64,000 nt of DNA from Bifidobacterium sp. ESL0769 (lineage in GTDB: Bacteria; Actinomycetota; Actinomycetes; Actinomycetales; Bifidobacteriaceae). The position numbers were made by a program, and so were the translations under genes. The notes beneath the pieces were generated by a model. The model was not told the origin of the DNA, made no database searches, and saw only the letters and a program-made list of their open reading frames with translations. Location of the stretch: the NCBI RefSeq assembly GCF_029395495.1, contig NZ_CP113918.1:1240001-1304000 (forward strand), in the 5' to 3' direction. Each line of letters opens with the position of its first letter. Position 1 is the first letter of the stretch. Of the stretch, positions 9,137 to 18,692 are shown piece after piece.

Positions 9137-10288
9137 CTATCTGACAAAGATCATCCACACGATCCACAGCACGGCTATGGCCGGATACGGCCAGAAATGG
9201 GCCTTACTGATGGCGATGAACTCACGGATGAAGGCCGTCGGCCAGTAATAGCTTTTGGTATGGCTGCCGATGCCGTCGGATTTGAGCCCCATTTCGCGGG
9301 CGTATTCGCTGGCGCGGAACACGTGGTAATCGCTGGTCACCACGGCGACGCGATAGGGGCACGACATGCGGCTTTGCATTCGCTTGACTCGCCCTGGCCT
9401 GCGAACCTGCGAAGACGATGAGGATGATGCAGAAGATGACAACGATATAGAATGCGATGAAGATGTTTCTTGATCATTTATTGCGGAAACGTTACGAGGC
9501 GACACACAATGGCCCAAACCGCAACGTTCGTCCATAATCACTTTGGAATTGCGCAGATTCTCGAGCGTGGTGGTGGACCGGTCTTCTTTAATGACGCTGT
9601 CGGCGGGCACTCCCCGTTCCTCTACCAGGTAGCGTTTCATTGCCTCGGACTCGCTGATTTCCTCATCGGCTCCCTGTCCGCCTGAAACGATGAACAGGCC
9701 ATGCCTTTTCTGCCGGTTCCACAGATCCACTGCCTTGTCGATTCGTCCGCGCAGCAACGGAGTCGGCTTGGTGCCCTGCAATCCAGCACCGAGAATGATG
9801 ATGTAATCGTATTTCCGACGTCTTGGGAAAATTCGGTAGATGGTGGAATAAAGCAGCAGCGCCGCGAATGTGAAGAAGAACCATAAGCCTTCCAGCGCAA
9901 TCAGGAGGCCGATGCCCTTACCCAATCGAGGAGCGTTGAAATACAAGGTCAGAGGATAGACCGCAACGCAAACCATCATGACGAGCGCGAACAAAGCGGG
10001 AAGAACGGTAGAAAGCGAGCACCCTTCATGATGGACGACGATGACCGTGTTGATCAGCAGGAATCCGACGACAATCACCGGCGTCAACACGGCCACCAGT
10101 ACGATCGGGATAAACGCCCAATCCCGCCAGAAATCCAGCATAAGTGCACTCGAAAGGCACAGCGCGAACAAGGCAAGCCACAAAGCGTTGCGGAAACGTC
10201 GTGGTTCACGGATGACGGAGACGACGAGCAACAAACCGAAGAATACGGCAGGACCGTATAAGAGCGCTGTCTGCCACCAATCAGTCAC
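9137..10288 (-). CDS. YdcF/SanA-type DUF218 membrane protein with serine-rich insert
   Basis: This 383-aa protein has five to six N-terminal membrane helices (residues 6-155). A cytoplasmic or extracytoplasmic DUF218 domain follows, opening DYIIILGAGLQGTKPTPLLRGRI and continuing FIVSGGQGADEEISESEAM and ERSTTTLENLRNSK. The domain resumes at VAVVTSDYHVFRASEYAREMG. Between these conserved blocks sits a roughly 60-residue insert containing SSSASSSSSS and a basic stretch, absent from the usual compact fold. A final hydrophobic segment lies at the C-terminus. DUF218 proteins are linked to envelope or polyprenyl-sugar functions in other bacteria; the precise role here is unknown. The start is GTG with AGGAGAG upstream. 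Confidence 0.85.
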   Translation of the reverse strand: MTDWWQTALLYGPAVFFGLLLVVSVIREPRRFRNALWLALFALCLSSALMLDFWRDWAFIPIVLVAVLTPVIVVGFLLINTVIVVHHEGCSLSTVLPALFALVMMVCVAVYPLTLYFNAPRLGKGIGLLIALEGLWFFFTFAALLLYSTIYRIFPRRRKYDYIIILGAGLQGTKPTPLLRGRIDKAVDLWNRQKRHGLFIVSGGQGADEEISESEAMKRYLVEERGVPADSVIKEDRSTTTLENLRNSKVIMDERCGLGHCVSPRNVSAINDQETSSSHSISLSSSASSSSSSQVRRPGRVKRMQSRMSCPYRVAVVTSDYHVFRASEYAREMGLKSDGIGSHTKSYYWPTAFIREFIAISKAHFWPYPAIAVLWIVWMIFVR

Positions 10289-10464
10289 TGTTCGTCTCTC
10301 CTATCATTCCCGTATTTTCAACATCCAGTATGTGTGTTTTATGTGTTCGGTACTTTTCGACGTTCTTTACGTTCTTGTGTTTTCAATGTCTCATGCGTAT
10401 CAACTTTGCCGTTCCCGCGACCTTTTCTCAGCCGCAAGAACGGCAAAATTCTTCCCTTGCCGTT

Positions 10465-12036
10465 TCAGATCTTGCGTTCGTTGATGTCGGCCAGTCCGGC
10501 GACATCGCTGGCGTAGAAGCGCGACAAATCCCCGGCGAACTTCTTGATGCTTTCCGGGGCTGTATAGAGCATGTGGCCGGCCGGATAGTAGGTGAAGGCC
10601 ACGTTGCCGCGCAACGGCTTGGGCAGGGACATGTGGTCGATGTCGTATTCGGTCTGGTTGAACGGCGTGCACAGATCGTAGATGCCGTTGCCGATCATGA
10701 CTTTAAGCGTCGGTTCATGGGCGATGGCGGCGGCGAGGTCCGGCGTGACCGTCGGGAACGGGATGTGCGGGCCCCACGACGTCTTGGCGCCTTCCGGTAG
10801 CGTGTGCCACCAGGTCCAGCCTTTGCCCGGCTCCATGGAATCCCAGTCGAAATCGGCGAAGCCACGGCGCTCCTCCGTGCCGTCCCAGCCGAGTTCGTCA
10901 CGCAGATAGGCGTTGGCGACGCAGGAATAAGCGGGGTCGAGGAAGCTGTCATCGACCACGAAGGTCTCTTCCTGTGCGGTACGGTCGAGGTCGTAGCCTT
11001 TCGAACGCCCGTCATAGCGGCCGACAATCATGCCGGTGTTCTCACCGCTGTTGTGGCGCAGCAGTTCCTTGCGGAAGCGCATGTCGACCACACGCAGGTC
11101 GGATTCGTAGACGTACTGCTCATCGAGCCCGGTCAATTCGGCGTAACGCTTGGCGACGCTGCGCTTGGTGGTCTCATCGATGGCATCGCCTTGAGCCAAG
11201 GCGGCGCGCAGCGGCCCGTTGGCGAATTCGCGCGCGGTATTCAGATGCGTGGCGATGTCGACGTCCTGACCGGCCTTGCCATGGTAATGGGCGACCGTGG
11301 CGAACGTCGGGAAATAGCCGATGTAGAACTGGTCGGAGGTGTCGAATGTATAGGCATAATCCAAGATGTTGGAAATCAAAACCAAACCATTGAGAGCGAC
11401 CCCGTCTTGCTGAAGCCGGTACGACAACGCCGCCCCGCGCGTGGTGCCGTAGGATTCACCCAGCACATATTTCGGCGAGTTCCAGCGGTGGAAGCGGGTC
11501 AGATAGGCGCGGATGAACGCGCTGAAGCCTTTGACATCGCCATCGACGGAGTAGAGCTCCTTCTTGGCTTTTTCGGCAATTTGCGAGAACCCGGCTCCCG
11601 GGGCGTCGATGAAGACGATGTCGGAATACGGCAGCATCGTGTATGGATTGTCTTTGAGGCCATAAGGCGCAGCGGGAACCGGCGCCGCATCGGGGATGTC
11701 GATACGCTTCGGGCCGAGCGAACCCATCATCAGGAACGTCGAGGACGAGCCCGGGCCGCCGTTGAAGATGAACGTGACCGGACGCGTGGTGTCTGTTTTG
11801 CCGGTTTCATCAGTCAGTTCGAAGGCCGCATAGAAATCGCTGGCCGCGGGCTTCACTTCTTTGGTGTCGATAGTGATGGTGCCGACGGTTGCCTGATAAT
11901 GAATCGTTTCGCCGTTGAGCTCCATCGTGTGGCTTGTCGTGTGTTCACCGGTCGGCCGAAGTTTCGGCTCCGCCGGCTTCTCGGCTGACGTATTCTGCTT
12001 GGCATCGGTTTGCGCCGACAACGCTTCCTCGCTCAT
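10465..12036 (-). CDS. Serine carboxypeptidase, peptidase family S10
   Basis: This serine carboxypeptidase-like alpha/beta-hydrolase has 523 aa. It shows the oxyanion and substrate block FNGGPGSSSTFLMMGSLGP, the nucleophile elbow GESYGTTRG, a catalytic Asp in GNGIYDLCTPF and a catalytic His in YYPAGHMLY. No signal peptide is visible, so it is probably cytoplasmic and may trim imported peptides. It starts at ATG 12036, with AAGGAG six bases upstream, rather than the TTG two codons earlier. The C-terminus is DINERKI. Confidence 0.93.
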   Translation of the reverse strand: MSEEALSAQTDAKQNTSAEKPAEPKLRPTGEHTTSHTMELNGETIHYQATVGTITIDTKEVKPAASDFYAAFELTDETGKTDTTRPVTFIFNGGPGSSSTFLMMGSLGPKRIDIPDAAPVPAAPYGLKDNPYTMLPYSDIVFIDAPGAGFSQIAEKAKKELYSVDGDVKGFSAFIRAYLTRFHRWNSPKYVLGESYGTTRGAALSYRLQQDGVALNGLVLISNILDYAYTFDTSDQFYIGYFPTFATVAHYHGKAGQDVDIATHLNTAREFANGPLRAALAQGDAIDETTKRSVAKRYAELTGLDEQYVYESDLRVVDMRFRKELLRHNSGENTGMIVGRYDGRSKGYDLDRTAQEETFVVDDSFLDPAYSCVANAYLRDELGWDGTEERRGFADFDWDSMEPGKGWTWWHTLPEGAKTSWGPHIPFPTVTPDLAAAIAHEPTLKVMIGNGIYDLCTPFNQTEYDIDHMSLPKPLRGNVAFTYYPAGHMLYTAPESIKKFAGDLSRFYASDVAGLADINERKI

Positions 12037-12161
12037 ATGCAACTCCTTAGAATGACTGCTGGTCTTCTTCCAGCCTAACGCAGAGCCGTCTCAATGAACC
12101 ACCAAGAAAACGAAGAAACTTTGAAAACAGCACCGTAACGACGCTAATGCCGAAAACAAAT

Positions 12162-12195
12162 GAAAAAGGCTTTCAAGGATTTCCTTGAAAGCCTT
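12162..12195 (-). terminator. Rho-independent terminator of tRNA-Ala
   Basis: A 14-bp perfect stem (12166-12179 with 12182-12195) and 2-base loop are followed on the minus strand by TTTTTC. It lies 5 bp beyond the tRNA 3' end. Confidence 0.85.
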
Positions 12196-12200
12196 ACCGG

Positions 12201-12273
12201 TGGAGCTAGGGAGATTCGAACTCCCGACCCCCTCCATGCCATGGAGATGCGCTACCAGCTGCGCCATAGCCCC
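12201..12273 (-). tRNA. tRNA-Ala (anticodon GGC)
   Basis: The minus strand folds as a standard cloverleaf. The acceptor is GGGGCTA/TAGCTCC with A73. The D arm is GCGC...GCGC. The anticodon stem is TCTCC/GGAGG with loop ATGGCAT (anticodon GGC, reading GCC/GCT codons). The T arm is GGGAG TTCGAAT CTCCC. The 3' CCA is not encoded (CCG follows the discriminator). A strong terminator follows directly, so it is a single-gene transcript. Confidence 0.97.
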
Positions 12274-12484
12274 GGTCTTGTTTAAGTTATTGCTCCTTGC
12301 GAAGCCTTAGATACTTTACAACAAACTCCCCAAATGACCAAACCGGCGTGTCGCTGAAGACTACTTATCGCCACTAAAGGTAGGTGACACAACAGTTTTC
12401 GAACGATGATGTATCCGAAGAAAGACCAGGAAACCGGTCATAGAAAATGACGAAAATACGAGATAGGGATAGGGAACGAATTCG

Positions 12485-12530
12485 AAAAGGCCGGATCGAA
12501 ATGACCTGTGTAGGTCTTTCGATCCGGCCA
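12485..12530 (-). terminator. Rho-independent terminator downstream of the Ser/Gly/Thr-tailed protein gene
   Basis: A long stem (12489-12507 with 12512-12529, one bulged base) ends in a TTTT run on the minus strand. It lies about 55 bp after the stop at 12585. The rest of 12274-12584 shows no gene. Confidence 0.8.
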
Positions 12531-12584
12531 AACTTATTTCATCCGGTCATATGTACTTCATCCGGCAATATTCACTTCAATCCT

Positions 12585-13835
12585 TCATCGTTGCTTCGCA
12601 ACACCGGAAGCTGCGCCAGATGAGCTGCTTCCAGTCTGCGAGCCGGAAGTCGAACCGGATTCATTGCCGCTCGTGCCAGTACTGCCGGAAGTCGAACCAC
12701 TAGTGGAGCCAGAATCAGTGGAACTACTGCCGCCGCTGGTGCCGGTTGACGAATCCGTAGAAGAGCTGCCGGAGCCATGCGAGTCTGAACTGGTGCCGCC
12801 GCTGGTCGTTCCGGAATTGCTGTTGCCGGAGTTGCTGCTATTCGAATTGCTTGAACCGCTGTTGGTGCCGGTACCATTGGAAGTCGACCCGTTCGATGTG
12901 CCGGAATCGGAGGTGGAACCGGAATTGTTCTGGTTGGTCGTGCTGTTGTTCTTTTGGGTGCTGTCGTCGGTTTTCTGGTTGCCATCGTTCGTGGTATTAC
13001 CGGAATCGTTCTGCTGCTTGCGATTCTTGGTGGCCGAGTTGGTGACAATATTGCGCACCACGTCATCGGTCCCCTGACCCTTGGTAGCCAGTGAGATGAT
13101 GCCTGCCGTAATGCCGACCGCGACCAAGGCGCTCACCACGGCGACGACGATTGCCAGCCGCTTGTAGCGCTTCTGCTTCGATGAATCGAAGACGCGGATA
13201 TGGCCGTCGGCCTGGCCCGGGCCCTTGACTCGTTTGCTGGAACCGGCAACACTCTTGCTCTGCACTCCGTTCTTGACCGGTTGCATCACGGTGGTTTCGC
13301 CACCGGAAACAGAAGGTTGCAGAACCTGAGTGGCGTTACCTGCTTTGATGCCATTTTGGTTCGATTTGTTCTTGCCGTCGGCGCCAACTGCGGGCATCGT
13401 CTTGGTCGTGTTTTTCGCGCCATCCTGTGATCCTTCTTGGCCGTTACGGGCCAGAGCCGCAAGACTCGTGGACGTGCCGTCGAGACGCAAGGTGGAAGGT
13501 GCGTGCACATTGTTTGCGGAAACGGTATTCGCCAATCGCCCATGATGCTCAGCATTCGAACCAATGACACGCGTTTCGTCATTCGAACCGGCACCTGTGA
13601 TATCTTGCTGCGCTGTATCGTTGCCCTGCGGCACGTTTTCCTGCAGCTTCTTGCCGGATTCGTTGAGCACATTCTGATAGATCTGCGAGGCCACTGCGGA
13701 AACGATGGAACCGACCGCAACACCGATTACGGAACCGGCGATGCCGATTTTCGCCGACAACAGGAACGAAGTGACCGCAGCAAGCGCACCGGCTATAATC
13801 TGCGAGACCGAAATCCCCTTGAAAAAATTCTTCAT
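12585..13835 (-). CDS. Two-TM membrane protein with long Ser/Gly/Thr/Asn-rich tail, unknown function
   Basis: This 416-aa protein is not recognised as a named family. An N-terminal hydrophobic, glycine-zipper-like region (residues 5-50, with AGALAAVTSFLLSAK and AGSVIGVAVGSIVSAV) precedes a polar Asn/Thr/Gln-rich region of about 170 residues. A second membrane helix lies at about 225-250 (LAIVVAVVSALVAVGITAGI), preceded by basic KQKRYKR. The remaining 160 residues are almost only S, G, T, N and D (repeated SGSTSG, SNSGNS type units). The basic residues before the second helix predict the low-complexity tail to be outside, where it could cross the peptidoglycan layer like a stalk. No sortase motif and no obvious Shine-Dalgarno before ATG 13835. 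Flanking genes give no clue. Confidence 0.75.
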   Translation of the reverse strand: MKNFFKGISVSQIIAGALAAVTSFLLSAKIGIAGSVIGVAVGSIVSAVASQIYQNVLNESGKKLQENVPQGNDTAQQDITGAGSNDETRVIGSNAEHHGRLANTVSANNVHAPSTLRLDGTSTSLAALARNGQEGSQDGAKNTTKTMPAVGADGKNKSNQNGIKAGNATQVLQPSVSGGETTVMQPVKNGVQSKSVAGSSKRVKGPGQADGHIRVFDSSKQKRYKRLAIVVAVVSALVAVGITAGIISLATKGQGTDDVVRNIVTNSATKNRKQQNDSGNTTNDGNQKTDDSTQKNNSTTNQNNSGSTSDSGTSNGSTSNGTGTNSGSSNSNSSNSGNSNSGTTSGGTSSDSHGSGSSSTDSSTGTSGGSSSTDSGSTSGSTSGSTGTSGNESGSTSGSQTGSSSSGAASGVAKQR

Positions 13836-14075
13836 GATTTTCAAGAATAACGAAATGAAATTGGAAAACGCTGATAACCGACCAAAACATTGCCGAACAC
13901 TTACAGGTAAGCAGACGTATATTACAAATCTCCAGTAACTACGAATTGATATGTCTAATTATGTTAATAATTATCACTTATAGCGGTCATGGCGAACGTT
14001 TCTTTTTTACCAACACCAAGAAATAATCCACCGCGGACTCATAGCCATTCTGCTTTTTTGAGATTTAGGAGGCCG

Positions 14076-15086
14076 TTACTTCTTACGGTGGTCGTGCACC
14101 CAGTCCTCCACGCGGCGGAAGAGATTGACGATTGTCGAACGACGCACGATCGACATCAGCACGGCCAAGAAGATCAGTGCAAAACCAATCAGGGTGGTGA
14201 ATCGCAGCGTGGTTCCCCAGAAGAGGATGGAAAACATTTCGGAGAACAGGCTTTCCGTGCACATCACCACCGAGGCCGAGGGTGCGGAAACGTGAGCGAG
14301 GCCTATGTTCTGCATGATTTGCGCAAGTGTCGTGGCGCCGATAAAGAGATAGAGGAAGCTGATGACGATTTTCGGTTCCAGCCACGAGGCGTTCGGCATG
14401 GGTTCGGTCAACAACGCACCAATGAGGAAGAGCACGAACGCGACGGCGAATTGGACGAAAGTGACAGCGAGGGCGTTGAATTTCTTCGAATAGATACCGA
14501 GATAAGTGAGGTTGAAGGAGAACACCACGGCGCAACTGAGGGTGAGGATATCGCCCAAGGAGAGCGAAAGCGTGAGACTGCCCGGCTTAAGCGCGACTAA
14601 ACCGACACCGATCAGGCAGATCACTCCAGCGATGATATTGATGTTATGCGGCCTGTTCTTCGTGGCGAACCATGCCGCGAACGGTGTGAGCACACAATAC
14701 GAAGCGGTGAGAAACGCGCTGCGGCCTGGGTCGATCGTCAAGAGGCCTTTGGTCTGCAGAACCATCGTGCCCCAATAGGTGGCTCCTACGATAAGGGCCG
14801 GAACAAGCATCGATTTTTTGAGCGCGGGGATAAGGCTTTTATGGAACAGCAGCAACATGATGAGGCACGCACCGCCGGTACGCATGGCCATCAACCATTG
14901 CGGGGTTATCGCCGCCATTGCGATCTTGGAGACCAGATAGCTACCGCCCCAGAGCGCTGCGCAACACAGCAGCATAAGACGGGCCAGGTTGGGCGGGAAA
15001 TTGCGTGAAAGACGGCTGCGCAGGCCTTGGAAGCCACGGCGTCCGGTGCCTTTTGAGGAAAGGTAGGCGGCAAACGAATGGGACAT
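14076..15086 (-). CDS. EamA/DMT-superfamily transporter
   Basis: This protein has about 336 aa and ten predicted membrane helices in two EamA halves. The first begins LARLMLLCCAALWGGSYLVSKIA (the typical WG-S substrate pocket motif). The second begins LGDILTLSCAVVFSFNLTYLGIYSKK. The FVQFAVAFVLF and GATTLAQIMQNIGLAHVSAP segments are typical of the family, whose members export amino acids or metabolites. A start at 15086 (MSHSFAAY) is preferred over 15158 because AAAGGGCGAGG lies just upstream. The N-terminal 30 residues are basic and polar, and the tail is rich in R/H/K. Substrate unknown. Confidence 0.88.
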   Translation of the reverse strand: MSHSFAAYLSSKGTGRRGFQGLRSRLSRNFPPNLARLMLLCCAALWGGSYLVSKIAMAAITPQWLMAMRTGGACLIMLLLFHKSLIPALKKSMLVPALIVGATYWGTMVLQTKGLLTIDPGRSAFLTASYCVLTPFAAWFATKNRPHNINIIAGVICLIGVGLVALKPGSLTLSLSLGDILTLSCAVVFSFNLTYLGIYSKKFNALAVTFVQFAVAFVLFLIGALLTEPMPNASWLEPKIVISFLYLFIGATTLAQIMQNIGLAHVSAPSASVVMCTESLFSEMFSILFWGTTLRFTTLIGFALIFLAVLMSIVRRSTIVNLFRRVEDWVHDHRKK

Positions 15087-15567
15087 GAACCTCGCCCTTT
15101 TGTGTTCCCCCGGCATGTTCGCGCGCGTACCGCCAGCCATGTCGGACCTCGCTTTCAATCTCCGCCCGCTCAGGGTTTCACAGACCTGTGCCGGCTATGT
15201 CTCTCCTCGTACCGATATTGGATCAAACATCAGTCACCTTGCGTCAACAGACATTCAAGCCAATATGTTGTTATCTAAATTAGGTCATTTTCTCGCCACG
15301 ACACGCTTAGAAACATAAGGAAATTCCGGTTATTTGAAATTTCACGCGTTGGTCACATGTACGTTTCATTTTATTTGGGTTTCCAGCGTAAACGAATAAG
15401 CGAATAACAATCATGTAATACACTGTTGTGTGAGCGGACAAATCCTACGAAGCCGGTCTGCCGGGAAAAGCGCGGTGAGCAACGTCACACAATTTTGCCA
15501 GTGAACGCAGGCCCGAAGACGTAAGATGGAAACGTATAGACAGCAGTTCGATTGAAAGGACAGCATC
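15087..15567. other. 481-bp intergenic region between divergent genes
   Basis: This stretch is AT-rich relative to its surroundings and must hold promoters for the EamA gene (minus) and the PNPOx-like gene (plus). The plus gene has AAAGGA seven bases before ATG 15568. No coding, RNA or repeat signal was recognised. Confidence 0.6.
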
Positions 15568-15972
15568 ATGGCTACTCTTACCCCGGAAATGAAGGAATTC
15601 ATCAACAACAATCTCGCGTGGATAGCGACCGTCAGCAAGGAAGGTCAGCTCGACCTCGGCCCGAAGATGTCGATGTTCGTGCTCGACGACAACCACCTCG
15701 CCTATCACGAGCGCACCGCCGGCCAGCACTACAAGAACCTCGAGGACGGCAGCCCACTGGTCATCTGCTTCGCCAACCTGGAGAGCAAGAAGGGCTACCG
15801 CTTCCGCGGCAACGTGACTCTGCACTCCGACGACGCGATTTACGACGAGCAGGTCAAGGTCGCCGAGAAGAACGGTACCAAGAAGCCCGCCACCATTCCG
15901 GTGCTTGAGATCACCGAGATTCAGGACCTCTCCGCTGGCGCCAACGCCGGCAAGACCATCAGCAAGGACTGA
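15568..15972 (+). CDS. Pyridoxamine 5'-phosphate oxidase-like (flavin-binding split barrel) protein
   Basis: This small split-barrel protein has 134 aa. It opens MATLTPEMKEFINNNLAWIATVSKEGQ, typical of the putative PNPOx family, followed by LDLGPKMSMFVLDDNHLAYHERTAGQHYKNL. It lacks the C-terminal region of true PdxH and so is more likely an FMN- or F420-binding oxidoreductase or stress-linked protein. AAAGGA precedes the start and a terminator follows the stop. The codon choice is strongly GC-ending and uniform, suggesting good expression. Confidence 0.88.
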   Translation: MATLTPEMKEFINNNLAWIATVSKEGQLDLGPKMSMFVLDDNHLAYHERTAGQHYKNLEDGSPLVICFANLESKKGYRFRGNVTLHSDDAIYDEQVKVAEKNGTKKPATIPVLEITEIQDLSAGANAGKTISKD

Positions 15973-16019
15973 ACGGCAAGGCTTTAGAGACACATCTCTC
16001 TACTGAAAATAACATTGAA

Positions 16020-16056
16020 ATTGAGGGTTCCAGACATTGGGGCCCTCAATTTTTTA
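16020..16056 (+). terminator. Rho-independent terminator after the PNPOx-like gene
   Basis: The stem ATTGAGGG (16020-16027) / CCCTCAAT (16043-16050) is followed by TTTTT. It lies about 50 bp after the stop. The remaining 300 bp up to 16357 is AT-rich and shows no gene; it should contain the yedK promoter. Confidence 0.8.
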
Positions 16057-16356
16057 TGCCATCCGCACTTTTGTCCATTCGCAATCTTTTGTTTTTCCTG
16101 ACAACAAGCGCGGCAAGGACTCAGGTGCTTCCTTGAACAACACCGAATCAATGGACAATGTGTTTGAACAAAGAACATAAAGAATATAAGCACCCAACAG
16201 CTCAACGGCGAAATTTGTCAAGCCTGAGACATAAATATAATTAAGTAGAGTAGTGTAGTTTGTCGTATTTGTAGTCGTTGTGCGTCATTGGGTTCCCAAG
16301 GGTTTGACACCTGCAAACCAAACCTCACGCAGGAAGTTTTGCATGGAGGAACCTTG

Positions 16357-17049
16357 ATGTGTAGCAGATTCTCGCTTGACCTCGATTGGGATGCCATCGG
16401 CGCGGACTTTAAAGTCGAAGAAAGCGATATTTCCACGGCCACCCTTCCCAGCAAAACTTTCGTGGTCAAACCCAAACAGAACATCGGGCTGATTGTGGAA
16501 ACCATGGATGGCACCAGGCATCTTCGGGGAGCCAACTGGTCGTTGATTCCGCGCAACAGCCTGACCGACAATTTATATTACAAGACGCACAACGCCCGTA
16601 TCGAATCGGCCACAAAAAGCCCGACCTATTGCGAGTCGCTCGACCATATGCGCGCCATCATCCCCGCTTCGGGCTATTTCGAACCTCACAATCGCCGCCC
16701 ATACTATTTTCACGCTCCCGACGATCACGTTCTTGCCTTGGCGGGCTTGTATTCCTGGTGGCGGCAAACACCATCGTCGCCATGGAAACTGACCGCGACC
16801 ATCATGACCTGCGCGGCCAGCGGCGGGACGGAGAAAATTCACGGCCGCATGCCGATGCTGGTATCGGCCGGCCTCAGGGACTTGTGGCTCGACCCGCGTC
16901 AGAAGGGCTCGGAAATTCTCGAGAGGGTCCACGAGTCTGCGCAACGGCTTTCACAACGGCTTCAATTCCATGAAGTAGCGCACTTTTCCGGCGATGGGCC
17001 GCATATCATCCAGCCGATCAACCGCGAATCGCAGGCAAGTCTGTTCTGA
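16357..17049 (+). CDS. yedK: SOS response-associated peptidase / abasic-site DNA-protein crosslink protein (YedK/HMCES)
   Basis: This 230-aa SRAP-domain protein starts at ATG 16357 (GGAGGA six bases upstream). That places the catalytic Cys at position 2 (MCSRFSLDL), as needed because the initiator Met is removed and Cys2 forms a thiazolidine with abasic sites in single-stranded DNA. Other family marks are the NARIES(A) stretch (N and E near residues 79-83), the RAIIPASGYFEPH block (conserved Glu) and HGRMPMLVS (conserved His). Longer upstream reading frames would bury Cys2 and are rejected. The protein protects ssDNA abasic sites during replication. It is convergent with the GH13 gene. Confidence 0.95.
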   Translation: MCSRFSLDLDWDAIGADFKVEESDISTATLPSKTFVVKPKQNIGLIVETMDGTRHLRGANWSLIPRNSLTDNLYYKTHNARIESATKSPTYCESLDHMRAIIPASGYFEPHNRRPYYFHAPDDHVLALAGLYSWWRQTPSSPWKLTATIMTCAASGGTEKIHGRMPMLVSAGLRDLWLDPRQKGSEILERVHESAQRLSQRLQFHEVAHFSGDGPHIIQPINRESQASLF

Positions 17050-17185
17050 AAACCGCGAAGTTGAGGCAGAGTAAGGGTATGAACAACTTATTGGTTGTGC
17101 TATTGGCCCGGATTGAGGATGCCCTGATAAGACTATGCAGATAAAGCTACGAACCGTTTACACGACGACGTTTGAATTCTCAAAG

Positions 17186-18481
17186 CTAATTGGATCGGTG
17201 CTCGACGTGAAGCAGGGGTTCGGCGCTGTCGCCTTCGTAAATCTCGGCATGCGGTGTCTTGTCGAGATCCATATCAACGTGTAATTTGGCGCTGCCGTCC
17301 CGCGCCCTGACATCGTAGGCATAATGCCGGTTTTCGAGCAAGGTGGGCTCTGTGGTGGCGTCAATCATCCACGGGCGTGCGCTTCGCATACTCGCTAATT
17401 GGCGGGTAAGCCGGTACATCCATTCGCCTTCATCCGGCAAGTCTTCCGGCGTGTCCGGATATTCGGGACGAACGATGTCATCGCCGCCGACACCGTCGGT
17501 TTTCTCGCCCTTCATGGCACGCTCGTCGCCGTAATAGACCGAAGGGGTGCCACCGACGGTGAAGAGGATGACAGCGGCCAGTGCGAGCTTTTCCTCGTCC
17601 TGAATCTGGCTGGCGATCCTGGTGACGTCGTGGTTGCCGATGAATGTCTGGGGTGTAAAGGTTTTCAGGAACGTGTCGTGACGCTTGAGACACCAGTCAA
17701 GCTCGAAGAAATTGCCGTCTTTGAGGCTGCTCCAGATCGCCTTCCACAGTTCGTACTGGGTGACGGTGTCGATGGTCGAGTCACGAACGAACTGTGGGAA
17801 GTCGCCGTGAATCGCCTCGCCCATGAACCAGGCGTTGGGCACCTCGCGGCGTACGCGCGGCAGAACTTTGGCCCAGAATGTCGTCGGCACCGTCGTCGCC
17901 GCGTCGAGCCTCCAGGCGTCCACGCCCCGGTTCATCCAATGGGTCATCACGTCACCTACCAGCTCGGCGACACGAGGCGCTTCGTGGTTGAAGGCCGGAA
18001 GAATCGCGTGTCCTTCGAATTTTTCATAATCAAGCGTCCCGTCTTCGGCCAAAGAGAAGCTGAACATGTCGTCGCTATCATGTCCGATGGGCTTGCCTGC
18101 TTCCATTTCATCCTTCGCCCGTTTGAGTTCGCGCTGGAACTCCGGAAAATCGCGCCCGACATGGTTGAAGACGCCGTCCAGCATCAGCGCGATACCACGT
18201 TCATGGCACGCTGTGACCAAACGGTCAAACGTCTGATCGTCACCAAGCCGCGGGTCGATTGTGTAGAAATCAACGGTGTCGTAACCGTGGGTTTCGGAGG
18301 TGAAAATAGGGCCGAGCAGCAAACCGTCGCAGCCCATGCCTTCCATGTAATCCAGCCAATTGACGAGGCGGTCGAGCCTCGGCACACACTGACGGTCGGC
18401 ATCGGATTTCGGGCGCACCGGTGCCCCGCAGAAGCCTAGAGGATAAACCTGCCACCAGATTCTCCGGCTCATTTCGTTCAT
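17186..18481 (-). CDS. Glycoside hydrolase family 13 (alpha-amylase/cyclomaltodextrinase-like)
   Basis: This 431-aa intracellular (no signal peptide) GH13 enzyme has all four conserved regions. Region I is DGVFNHVGRD. Region II is VDAWRLDAA, with the nucleophile Asp. Region III is FMGEAIHGD, with the acid/base Glu. Region IV is FIGNHDVTR. The barrel opens IWWQVYPLGFCGAP, as in oligo-glucan-degrading members. It is short, ending with a minimal beta-domain, and lacks starch-binding modules, so short maltodextrins are the likely substrates. The ATG at 18481 has GAGGCG upstream and is preferred over 18517. It stands alone and is not part of a sugar-transport cluster here. Confidence 0.92.
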   Translation of the reverse strand: MNEMSRRIWWQVYPLGFCGAPVRPKSDADRQCVPRLDRLVNWLDYMEGMGCDGLLLGPIFTSETHGYDTVDFYTIDPRLGDDQTFDRLVTACHERGIALMLDGVFNHVGRDFPEFQRELKRAKDEMEAGKPIGHDSDDMFSFSLAEDGTLDYEKFEGHAILPAFNHEAPRVAELVGDVMTHWMNRGVDAWRLDAATTVPTTFWAKVLPRVRREVPNAWFMGEAIHGDFPQFVRDSTIDTVTQYELWKAIWSSLKDGNFFELDWCLKRHDTFLKTFTPQTFIGNHDVTRIASQIQDEEKLALAAVILFTVGGTPSVYYGDERAMKGEKTDGVGGDDIVRPEYPDTPEDLPDEGEWMYRLTRQLASMRSARPWMIDATTEPTLLENRHYAYDVRARDGSAKLHVDMDLDKTPHAEIYEGDSAEPLLHVEHRSN

Positions 18482-18692
18482 CTCACGCCTCGTTTCGTGT
18501 TGAATCGCCTTGTCCACGGCCGTTCCGTCCCAACTCTACCAGCAGGAAGCCAAGTAGACCGCGGCTTTGGAGAGTCGGCCGTGTCAGTATCGCATTGCTT
18601 CCACAGACCCGAGAACCAATAACATCCGTTTTTCGGACCAGTTGACAGAAAGTATTTTTCTTGAAAATGTAATAAGTATATATAAAAACATA

